Shown: positions 10,701 to 18,466 of the stretch, one piece after another
Numbering within the stretch: position 1 is the first letter of the stretch
Layout of the letters: each line of letters begins with the position of its first letter
From: Acidobacteriota bacterium
GTDB taxonomy: Bacteria; Acidobacteriota; JAAYUB01; JAMOQF01
Direction of reading: 5' to 3'
Assembly (NCBI GenBank): GCA_027064125.1
Contig: JAMOQF010000176.1
Location: 1-33,002 of the forward strand
Length of the DNA stretch: 33,002 bases
The notes under the pieces: generated by a model
Seen by the model: the letters and a program-made list of their open reading frames with translations, nothing else
What the model was told of the DNA's origin: nothing
Database searches by the model: none
Made by a program: the position numbers and the translations under genes

Positions 10701-13700
10701 GTTCCATACTGTCCAAGAACTGCATTCCCATTTAAGGTTATTTCATGGGTATTTCCATTATATGAACAACCACCACTGAAGGTAAAATCACCATCACTCA
10801 TGTTAAAATCGCTTATATCAAGAGACTGTAAATGACCTCCACTTATAACGGCACTGCCATTTGTTATGAGATTAAAGTTGTGTCCACCAATTGGGATGTT
10901 ATCTATCTCCACAGTGCCACTTACCTGTAAGGAATTTCCATCCCAGGTTATCTGGGCATTTGTAAAAGTAACCCCATCAATTGTGAAGGTATTGGCAGTA
11001 TAGGTTATGGTACCATAGTCTATCACATGCCCATCAAGACCTATTACAAGCCCGGATACATTCAAAGTTCCATAAATACTATTTGTAACTGTTCCATCAA
11101 TTGTGATGGAAGGAGGATTTGAACTATAAGTAACATTTCCATTTATTGTGGTGCTTTGAGAAGCCCCACTTATCTTGGTTATTTCAAAGGATTCAACGGT
11201 GGCACCTCCACCATTTAACCCAATTACCATTCTGACACTTCCTGAAAAATCAAAGGTTTCCCCCATCAACAAAACGCCACTAATATCAAAATTTCCATCA
11301 AGAATTAGATTGCTATCGGTTAAAACCACCGTTGGATTATTAATTGTCAAATTTTGATAGGTAAAGGAGTTTCCATTAAATACAACCGTGCCATAGGAAT
11401 AGACCTGACCATTAAAGCCAACTTCAAAATCGCTAAAATGAAATACACCCAAATCAGTTTCTATTTCCCCTTCAAGTTGCAATCTATCTGGATTGTGAAG
11501 TAAATATACATTTCCGTTAATCTGTACTGATCCACCTGTAACAGTGACATTATCAAGCAAGAAATCATTTAAAGTGGCTGCATTTCCAGAAAAACCTATC
11601 TCTGCAATTGCTCCTCCAGAAATATTTAGAGTAGTCCCCCCAAATGGAATGTTGCTAATTGAAAAATTACCTGATATGGAAAGGTTATCCTGTTTGAGTT
11701 CTACTGAAACATTTGTTAAAGTGATGTTATCAATCACAATATTGTCATTGTTATATAAGACACTACCCAAGTTAACTATGGAACCGTCCAATCCAACTTC
11801 AAGATCCGAAACCTGAAAATTCCCATAATTACCTGCAACAAGAGTCCCATCTATCCTTATTCTGTCTGGATTTTTGTAGAAGGAGGCATTACCATCTACC
11901 ACAACATTTCCCGCTTCTCCATGGATGGAGGAGATATCAAGTGCTGAAAGTTCAAGATCTGACCCCATAAAGGAAAGCATTGCCGTGATATCTGAAGAAA
12001 ATGTCAAGGGCGCTCCCATCAAGGTAACATCCTGAATTTTAAGACTCCCCTGAAGGTAAATTCCATCCCCATCCCACTGGACAAGCATATTATTTATATT
12101 TGCACTTCCTATGTTAAAGCCATTTCCACTGTAAGAAACAGTTCCATAAGAAAAAATATGTCCATCAAATCCAACCGTTAAATTTTCAAAATTCAATTCC
12201 CCATACCCATCTAAAATTGCCTTACCATTGAAGGTTAATTTATAGGGATTTGTTTCAAATGTACCACTTCCAGTCAGTGTAAGGCCACCTAAAAAACCAT
12301 TAATATTATCTGCCTCAAAATTTTCAAAAGTAAGATGTCCATTTTGAAATGTAAAATTGGCATTTGCATGCAAAGTTAACTCACTTCCAGCAAGTGGAAC
12401 ATCTGAGATTCTCAAATCACCATCTATATGAATTCCACTACTATCCCATACAATTTGAGGATTAAAAACTTCAATTCCATCAAAGGAAAAATTAGAACTA
12501 TTCACGGTTAAAGTGGGATAATTTAAAATCACAATTTGATTGTCCATGACAAATGAAGATAACTTCAATCTCAGATTGCTAATTGAAACCGTTCCCACTG
12601 ACGGCAATTCAAGGGTCCCATCAACCTGAAAATAATCTTCATCCGGATTTACAGAGACCACCACGCCATTTAAATCTATTTCAAAAGCATCACCTGGTAA
12701 AAAATCTATTCCATCGTGAGAGGTCATATCAAAGGGATCACCTTCATTTACAACCCTTTGACCCTTTAAATAACTATCCCAATATGTAAATTTTGAAATT
12801 GAAAGGTTGTCATAATCGGAAATATATTGATCAATTTCCGGTGGAAAATATATGGAAAATCCCTCAAAACCACCTTTTGCCTTTGAATAATTTCCAATTA
12901 CCATCTCATCCAGAATGTTGTTAAGTTTTCCCACACTATCATTTAAAGTATAGGCCTTTACGCTAATACCATTTAAAAAACTTCTAAAATCAACAAGAGA
13001 TAGACCCTCTTCATAGCCTATGGGATTTGTATTACCTCTCCACTCTCTTGCGATATCACCTGTTTTATTATCAAACTCCAGACTTATCAATGAAAACACA
13101 AATTTATTAAATGCATCAATGAACTGATCGGAAAAACCTGTATCAATTAAGGCAAGATGAGGTAATCCTTCCTTTTTAGCACTTATAAATAACTTTTTAA
13201 GTGACATATCAAAGTCACCATCTTCTCCACTTCCCAATGGATCCAAAAAGGTACTATACCAAAAATTCCCATCCAGATTTCCTCTTTCACAACCTGCATA
13301 GTAGGAAGTAACGTCTTTGAAGGCAAGAATATTTTCCAGGTTCAACTCATAGGGAACATCCATAAAAATCAAATTAAACTTCTTACCAGTACTTTGAGAA
13401 AAATCTGAAAGCAGAGAAGCAATATTATTTTCCCCTGAAATACCGAGTTTTCTACCTGTTTTTGGATTGGAAACAATATCAGAGAAGAAATCTCCATTCT
13501 CAGAAGAAAAATCGGCATAAAACCTTTTCAGGATAAAGACATAGTTGTCCGCTGGAAAATTATTTTTACAATAATTTAAAAAATAGGAAAGAGTAGTGGG
13601 ATCTCCTATGTCATAACCATTTCCATCAAGATATTCAACATTCAAATGCTTTTCATCTAAATCCTGATTCACGAGAAAAATTCCATTTTCACCGTGATTG

Positions 13701-13921
13701 TTTAGTTGTGTATTTGTGAAAAGTAAAACATTGCAATTTTCATTGCCACCAGCAAGTTCAAGATCGTTTAAAAAATTGTAAACCTCATCGTTAATAACCT
13801 GAGGACCATTCATATAAACCATGACGGTCCACTTTTTATTACCTGATTGGGAATATACACAAATTCCCATAAAAAAAGAAAAAATCAAAATGAATAAGAT
13901 AAATAGATGGATCCTCTTCAT
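7790..13921 (-). CDS. Giant exported protein: degenerate clostripain-like (C11) N-terminal domain plus about ten ~125-aa repeats and a distinct C-terminal region
   Basis: 2043-aa ORF; signal peptide IHLFILFILIFSFFMGICVYSQ; KKWTVMVYMNG opening typical of C11; repeated NPDRIxIDG...YGxxxxxxLEVGLDGxVYSYGTITY units. Confidence 0.85.
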   Translation of the reverse strand: MKRIHLFILFILIFSFFMGICVYSQSGNKKWTVMVYMNGPQVINDEVYNFLNDLELAGGNENCNVLLFTNTQLNNHGENGIFLVNQDLDEKHLNVEYLDGNGYDIGDPTTLSYFLNYCKNNFPADNYVFILKRFYADFSSENGDFFSDIVSNPKTGRKLGISGENNIASLLSDFSQSTGKKFNLIFMDVPYELNLENILAFKDVTSYYAGCERGNLDGNFWYSTFLDPLGSGEDGDFDMSLKKLFISAKKEGLPHLALIDTGFSDQFIDAFNKFVFSLISLEFDNKTGDIAREWRGNTNPIGYEEGLSLVDFRSFLNGISVKAYTLNDSVGKLNNILDEMVIGNYSKAKGGFEGFSIYFPPEIDQYISDYDNLSISKFTYWDSYLKGQRVVNEGDPFDMTSHDGIDFLPGDAFEIDLNGVVVSVNPDEDYFQVDGTLELPSVGTVSISNLRLKLSSFVMDNQIVILNYPTLTVNSSNFSFDGIEVFNPQIVWDSSGIHIDGDLRISDVPLAGSELTLHANANFTFQNGHLTFENFEADNINGFLGGLTLTGSGTFETNPYKLTFNGKAILDGYGELNFENLTVGFDGHIFSYGTVSYSGNGFNIGSANINNMLVQWDGDGIYLQGSLKIQDVTLMGAPLTFSSDITAMLSFMGSDLELSALDISSIHGEAGNVVVDGNASFYKNPDRIRIDGTLVAGNYGNFQVSDLEVGLDGSIVNLGSVLYNNDNIVIDNITLTNVSVELKQDNLSISGNFSISNIPFGGTTLNISGGAIAEIGFSGNAATLNDFLLDNVTVTGGSVQINGNVYLLHNPDRLQLEGEIETDLGVFHFSDFEVGFNGQVYSYGTVVFNGNSFTYQNLTINNPTVVLTDSNLILDGNFDISGVLLMGETFDFSGSVRMVIGLNGGGATVESFEITKISGASQSTTINGNVTYSSNPPSITIDGTVTNSIYGTLNVSGLVIGLDGHVIDYGTITYTANTFTIDGVTFTNAQITWDGNSLQVSGTVEIDNIPIGGHNFNLITNGSAVISGGHLQSLDISDFNMSDGDFTFSGGCSYNGNTHEITLNGNAVLGQYGTLTVENMILGLDGHVHSYGTVTYSGSSININGATINNVNVVLDDFHIGISGDITIPDVMIAGSPVTINTTASASFTIDGGLQLSQFDVNNFSVVGGGFTLNGEAHLIHNPDRLSISGTFDTTQYGTFTLNGFEVGFDGTVYSYGTLIYQNPQIVIDNVTINNLLISLSADAINISGNININNVSLSGQALDFTANVSVGLVNNGSGFVVQNFSITKVMATYGDFSIVGSGVLLHSPDRIRIDGSAHLSQYGDVTFNDLEIGLDGTVYNYGTLTYNLSTLTVGNVTFKDVSISWSSTNLYVSGNILIPNVQLAGGTMDLAFGGNASFILGSGGFQLVSLNLSNVHVAYNDFILDGSAQYLQNPDRVKIDGSATIGGYGNVSVSDLEVGFDGHVYSYGTITYTNSYMQIGNATLTNVIVSWNGSALMVGGTISVNGIQLSGGVLGFSASAQAIFTTAGGVHLTQMNITGISASYNDFSISGNATYLSSPDRIVINGQAILGQYGNVTINGLTVGLDGTVYSYGTITYQSGYIQIGDLYLNNVMASWDGAHTILSGTIGLNSDEVSLSATGVITLVNTPSGVQLADFQLTGMSGQIEGFSFNGDAQYDASIPGFHLTGGILVDGIGSVSVSDMVVDMNGHILSVGGTSGSVTIGAYSFSGNVSFPGPGEIYVEGYVSLPQFISGEAGGFIHLRKHPGGGVLNSGWDVLEGGMSLPSFEIGNYTFSGGNFGFDQEHIYGSGTLQVPSMVGIKFSFDFGWDGTFNSACLAATGMRIPLSSTGLFLNEAGGCLYHYHNPQDYWEVELDGVVSDATGMFKLDSMLSVSTIGELRGVGVVEVGDFPFSSAQIDISIPNDEIDASAWLGEDPDEGLHVTGISVTGNLDLTMNWHDDWVYSKGGLHLHIVSIINAGADGGFVYNYPYMPFSFGDAECEKLYHNGLGAAGEVHFLWVEKVYGVRVEDNNGLDFDVFHCDAD
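8830..12500 (-). repeat. In-frame diverged ~375-bp (~125-aa) tandem repeat array inside the giant CDS
   Basis: The anchor [F/L]DGxVYSYGT (DNA: CCATCAARTCCAAC-like) recurs near 9155, 9535, 9905, 10287, 10667, 11033, 11412, 11785 and 12162, i.e. about every 370-385 bp. Confidence 0.85.
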
Positions 13922-14013
13922 AAAAAACCTCCATTTATTCCTTCAATGTCATTTTACCTAAAAAAAACATTTCAGTCAATTTTTTGAGCAAAAAATTTCA
14001 TTTATGTAGTTTT

Positions 14014-15138
14014 TTACCTGATTAGAATGTAGTAAACCAGGAGATATGAAATCAGAAAATATGGAATTGAATATTTATGAAAGTTTAAATAGATTTTGAT
14101 GCCTCTTTTTACCTCTTTTTCAAAGATTCTAAGGGCTATTATATTTGCCATTGAACCAATAAAAAGTCCTGTTCCTGCAACATTTACACCATATAATATC
14201 ATTTTGTAATTAGATGTAAATTTGGTCATAAAAATTGCCCCTGGAACATTACTTATTACCTGAGATATGATGGCAGATAAATTGAACACCGTTTCTGAGG
14301 AATTCAAATTAAAGGAAAATATGAATTTTCTTACATGGGAAAAGGATGAAATCAGATGAAAATCAATAAACATTAAAACAAAAGTCAAAATTAAAAAGTA
14401 GTCAAATTCCCTCAAAACCCTTCTATAAAACAAAAAGTAAAATAGTATCAAAATCACAAGTAAATATCGTACAAAGTTAAATTCCATGGAAAAAATAAAG
14501 AAAACAAAAAAGAGTAGAGAAATTAAAAAAAGAGGTTTATCCCATTTAAATTGAAATTGCTTACCTTTGTATGAAAAATTTTTATCTGGAAAAGAAAAAA
14601 ATATAAACAACATTAAGAGGATAAAAGAAACTAAAAATATGGGAAACATTAATTTAACAAAGTAAAGTGTACCTATTTTCCATTTTCTGAATAAGAAAAT
14701 ATTTTGAGGATTACCAAAGGGAGTCAAAAGCGAACCTATATTCACAGAGATTGCTTCAAAAATTATAAATTTAGATAAGTCCTTATCAAAATATTTTCCA
14801 ATGGAAAGTGTGAGAGGGACAACGATAAAAAGAGTTATATCGTTTGTTAAAAACATGGAAAAAAATACACTTAAAATCATTAAAAATAGTGCCAGAGATC
14901 TCTCGGATTTAAATTTTGATATATATTTCTGGGAAATGTAATCAAAGAAACCGGAAACTTTAAGCCCTGTGGTTATAACTAATAGACAAATTAATGCCCT
15001 TATTGTTGGAAAATCAATGTAGGAAAGAAAATTACCAACATCCCCATGGAAAAAAGGTAAGAGAAAAAATAAAAGTATTAAAAATAAGAAGAAAAGAGTA
15101 TTTTCTTTAAATATTTTCCCCATATCTGCCTTCAACAA
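14014..15138 (-). CDS. ArsB/NhaD (SLC13-like) family membrane permease
   Basis: About 10 hydrophobic segments; FLTNDITLFIVVPLTL and NIGSLLTPFGNPQNIFL motifs typical of the ArsB/NhaD/SLC13 superfamily. Confidence 0.8.
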   Translation of the reverse strand: MLKADMGKIFKENTLFFLFLILLFFLLPFFHGDVGNFLSYIDFPTIRALICLLVITTGLKVSGFFDYISQKYISKFKSERSLALFLMILSVFFSMFLTNDITLFIVVPLTLSIGKYFDKDLSKFIIFEAISVNIGSLLTPFGNPQNIFLFRKWKIGTLYFVKLMFPIFLVSFILLMLFIFFSFPDKNFSYKGKQFQFKWDKPLFLISLLFFVFFIFSMEFNFVRYLLVILILFYFLFYRRVLREFDYFLILTFVLMFIDFHLISSFSHVRKFIFSFNLNSSETVFNLSAIISQVISNVPGAIFMTKFTSNYKMILYGVNVAGTGLFIGSMANIIALRIFEKEVKRGIKIYLNFHKYSIPYFLISYLLVYYILIR

Positions 15139-15170
15139 ACAATTATAAATAAATAGTGAAAATAAAAAAA

Positions 15171-15312
15171 CAAATAATTGTGGTAGGGCAGTTGCCTTCC
15201 CGCTGATGCGGGAAGGCTATATATCTGGAAGGTAAATACCAATTGATAGGCAACCCAAGTAGGTAGGACGTTCCCTGGTGGGCAAATTTAAAGTAGGCCT
15301 TTTCAAAGTTCA
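15171..15312 (-). ncRNA. Candidate structured RNA or 3' extension immediately downstream of tRNA-Leu (family not identified)
   Basis: No credible CDS. Contains perfect 10-bp stem GCCTTCCCGC-ATCA-GCGGGAAGGC (15194-15217) and a competing GGGTTGCC / GGCAAC-tg-CCC pairing; T-rich stretch follows on the minus strand. Confidence 0.4.
15194..15217 (-). other. 10-bp GC-rich stem-loop
   Basis: GCCTTCCCGC-TGAT-GCGGGAAGGC on the plus strand; loop ATCA on the minus strand. Confidence 0.85.
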
Positions 15313-15399
15313 TGGTGCCGAAGGCGGGACTTGAACCCGCACGCCCGGTTGGGCACCACCCCCTCAAGATGGCGTGTCTGCCAGTTCCACCACTTCGGC
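15313..15399 (-). tRNA. tRNA-Leu(GAG), CCA encoded
   Basis: Minus-strand GCCGAAG TG GTGGAACTGGCAGAC ... CCATC-TTGAGGG-GGTGG ... CGGGTTCAAGTCCCG CCTTCGGC A CCA: acceptor stem, anticodon loop TTGAGGG, class-II variable arm, T arm GGTTCAAGTCC. Confidence 0.95.
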
Positions 15400-15415
15400 A
15401 CACGCTCTGGCAAAC

Positions 15416-15443
15416 ATTATAAATAAAAAAAATTATATTTCAA
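15416..15443 (-). promoter_or_regulatory. Sigma70-type promoter for tRNA-Leu
   Basis: Minus strand TTGAAA (15443-15438), 16-nt spacer, TATAAT (15421-15416), 16 nt before the tRNA 5' end. Confidence 0.75.
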
Positions 15444-15461
15444 GTTTTTTTTAAAAAATAT

Positions 15462-16580
15462 CTATATTTCTTCTATAAATCCCCTTTTTTTTAGATCAAG
15501 GAGTTCCTTTAAAAGTTCATTTTCCTTTAAAGGAACCAATTTTAGGAGGGAATCAACATCCATTCCACCATTGATTCTGGAAAGTAAAAATGCATCAATT
15601 GGAGATATATCCTTATATTTTAATTCAGAAAGAGATACCTTAAGTTTAAATCTCTTTCCATTTTTAAAATGCTTTTTTAAATGTTCCAACTCAAAATTGT
15701 CAATTGAACTCTTTATATCATCATACTCTTTGCCATTAATTATAAAGTGCATTAATTCAAAAAGGGACTCTCTCGCTTTTTCAAACTCAAGTTTTTGGAG
15801 GTGTTCCTTAATCCTTTCCTTTATCTCCCTTTTTTTCCTATCATAATACTCATTTTCAGAGAGCCCTTTGTGGACTATTTCCACAAATCCTTTTTTAAAA
15901 AGGTTAAAAAGGGCAGAAGTAATTTCAAACTCCCCCCTCCTTGTAGCACACATAAGTTCCCTAACAGAAGAAGGAACCTTTAAGTATTTAAGGATTTCCC
16001 TTTCAAAGGGAGTCAATTTGTCGCCTTCAACATCTTTCTTTTCAACTAATTTAAAAATGGTATTTATATCCGGTATAAATTCCCTCAACTCTTTCCAAAT
16101 TTTTATCCTTTTAACACCTTCCACAATGATATCATTTAAATTTATTTCAATCTTAATTCCATTAAACTCTTCAAAATCAGACTCAGTAAAATAGTATTTC
16201 ACATTTTTCCACATAAAAATATCAAGTAAAAGTTCCCTATAATTATCCTTCACAAGGGAAGACAACTCTTCTGATGAAATCCCGGTCAATTCAGAAATTA
16301 TCTCTCCAATTTTTCTGCTCCCATCTATCTTCTCCTGAAACTCAAGGGCTTTTTTCAAAGTATTTTCATCTATTATTCCCTTACTTATTAGAAACTGGCC
16401 AAAAAGCCTGAAGGGGTCACTTGAAGAAATCCCCACCAGTTCCCCATTTTTGAAAAATAACTTTATGGAAAATTCCCCCTTCACCACCGTTAAAACACCA
16501 CTTTTGGATGTAACAGAAAGCCACTGTAAGATATCGCCAAAAAAACTATCCTCACCAAAAAACGATAAATCCCTTTTCAT
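15462..16580 (-). CDS. DUF4388 (PatA N-terminal-like) domain protein
   Basis: N-term FFGEDSFFGDILQWLSVTSKSGVLTVVKGEFSIKLFFKNGELVGISSSDPFRLFGQFLISKGII, characteristic of DUF4388; start overlaps the selB stop (ATGA). Confidence 0.75.
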   Translation of the reverse strand: MKRDLSFFGEDSFFGDILQWLSVTSKSGVLTVVKGEFSIKLFFKNGELVGISSSDPFRLFGQFLISKGIIDENTLKKALEFQEKIDGSRKIGEIISELTGISSEELSSLVKDNYRELLLDIFMWKNVKYYFTESDFEEFNGIKIEINLNDIIVEGVKRIKIWKELREFIPDINTIFKLVEKKDVEGDKLTPFEREILKYLKVPSSVRELMCATRRGEFEITSALFNLFKKGFVEIVHKGLSENEYYDRKKREIKERIKEHLQKLEFEKARESLFELMHFIINGKEYDDIKSSIDNFELEHLKKHFKNGKRFKLKVSLSELKYKDISPIDAFLLSRINGGMDVDSLLKLVPLKENELLKELLDLKKRGFIEEI

Positions 16581-18457
16581 AATCTTATCCTTCTAACATT
16601 TCCAAATCTTAAAGTAACACCTTTTCTATCCAGAAGTTCAAGAAGGGGAATTGCCCTTTTTCTGGTAAGTCCAGTTAAATCTTTAAAATCTCCAACAGAA
16701 AATTCTCCCGACCTTCCAAACTCTTCTTTTATTTTTCTAACAAGATTCTCAAAAACCCTCGAAGATATAAAAAAATCCCTATTTACAGCAATAATTTTTC
16801 CCCTTGAAATTAAAATTTGAAATATTTCTCCACCTTCTCTGCCAAATTTCTTTTCAAATTCTTTTGGAGAAATTCCTTCAAGCCCCCTTTTAAATACAAA
16901 TTCCTCATATTTATCCATTTTCTCATTTTCCACCCCTTTTTCTTCACGGTAAAAATCAAAATGAAAAATAACGTTATTTCTCTTAAAGGCGATTTTTTTT
17001 CTAAATAGCAAATCCAGTATTATCGAAAACATCAAGTTATCATAAAGTTTAAGCTTCTTCTGTAGGTTCTCCTTCTTAATTCCTCCCTCTCCTGAATTCT
17101 TCAAAAGTTCTTCAATATGACTAAAAATCTCTTCAATGTACTTTTTATTTACGTAAAATACTTTATCTTGATAATTTAATATACCAACAACACCATCATC
17201 CACAAGTTTATCCAAAACAGAAATTATTTTATCTTTATCTCTTCCAATTTTCTTCACAAGATACCCAAGGGTATGGATACCATTTTCCAGTTCATGTTTA
17301 ACAAAATCCTTTAAACCACATTTATCAAGTTTAAATAAAATATTTTCTTTTCTTTTTAATTCCTTCTTTCTTAATTTCCGGGAATTTATCTCAAGGATCT
17401 TCCCTCCCCCAATGGTTATTTCCGGAGAATATTGCCTTATGATAAATCTATCACATGGAAGAGAAAAAACTTCATCCTCAAGCCTTATTTGAGCAACTGT
17501 TTCCTCCCCTCTATCGAGAAAATTTTTCCCATCTGGAAAATAAACCTTTCCTACACTGTGAAAAGTCCCTGCATAAAAATGGATTTTATGGCCATCTTTT
17601 ATTCCCTTTTTATGGTTAACGGAACATCTTATTTTAACATTCAAAATTTGAAAGGGCTCAAATATATCCGGTAAAGTAAGACACACACCCCTTTTTAAAG
17701 AACTATAATCTACTCCAGAAATATTTAATGCTGTTCTCTGCCCTGAAAACGCCTCCTTTACATTTTTTTCATAAACCTGAATATTTCTTACCTTGCACCT
17801 TTTATCTAATGGAAGGATCTCCAACTCATCTCCCACTTTAAATTTTCCATCAATTGTTGTTCCAGTCACCACTATCCCTATTCCCTTCAATTTGAAAACT
17901 CTATCCACATATAATCTTGGTATCCCCCTGTCATCTCTTCTTACCAGTTTCGCCATCTTTAGTAAAGCATTTCTCAATTTTTCAAAACCTTCAAGAGTAA
18001 TTCCAGAAACTGGAACAAAATCAACTACATTAAAATCATATTGAGATAAAAAAAGAGACACATCTTCAATCCTTTTATTAACTGTGGTTCTCTCCACAAG
18101 GTCAATTTTTGTAATTGCCACAACAATATTTTTAATTTCAAGCATGGAGCAAATGTCCACATGCTCAATAGTTTGCGGCATTATGCCCTCATCAGCAGCA
18201 ACCACAAGCAAAACACCATCAATACCACTTACCCCCACAACCATATTTTTCACATATTTTTCATGTCCAGGAACATCCACAAAACCCATGTTAACCTCTG
18301 GAGTTATCCAGGGAGCAAATCCTATATCAATGGTTATCCCAAGTTCTTTCTCCTGAATAAGCCTGTCTGCGTCTATTCCAGTCAATCCCTTTAAAAGCGT
18401 TGTCTTACCATGATCAATATGCCCTGCTGTGCCAAAAACAACATTTAATTTTTCCAA
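16577..18457 (-). CDS. selB: Selenocysteine-specific translation elongation factor SelB
   Basis: GTAGHIDHGKTTLLKGLTGIDADRLIQEKELGITIDIGFA, VDVPGHEKYVKNMV, ITKIDL; long C-terminal winged-helix region. Confidence 0.93.
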   Translation of the reverse strand: MEKLNVVFGTAGHIDHGKTTLLKGLTGIDADRLIQEKELGITIDIGFAPWITPEVNMGFVDVPGHEKYVKNMVVGVSGIDGVLLVVAADEGIMPQTIEHVDICSMLEIKNIVVAITKIDLVERTTVNKRIEDVSLFLSQYDFNVVDFVPVSGITLEGFEKLRNALLKMAKLVRRDDRGIPRLYVDRVFKLKGIGIVVTGTTIDGKFKVGDELEILPLDKRCKVRNIQVYEKNVKEAFSGQRTALNISGVDYSSLKRGVCLTLPDIFEPFQILNVKIRCSVNHKKGIKDGHKIHFYAGTFHSVGKVYFPDGKNFLDRGEETVAQIRLEDEVFSLPCDRFIIRQYSPEITIGGGKILEINSRKLRKKELKRKENILFKLDKCGLKDFVKHELENGIHTLGYLVKKIGRDKDKIISVLDKLVDDGVVGILNYQDKVFYVNKKYIEEIFSHIEELLKNSGEGGIKKENLQKKLKLYDNLMFSIILDLLFRKKIAFKRNNVIFHFDFYREEKGVENEKMDKYEEFVFKRGLEGISPKEFEKKFGREGGEIFQILISRGKIIAVNRDFFISSRVFENLVRKIKEEFGRSGEFSVGDFKDLTGLTRKRAIPLLELLDRKGVTLRFGNVRRIRL

Positions 18458-18466
18458 TCAAGCCTC

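Noticed and set aside
15143-15403. 86-aa ORF MCRSGGTGRHAILRGWCPTGRAGSSPAFGT
   Set aside because: Reads straight through tRNA-Leu; the typical spurious peptide from a Leu tRNA.
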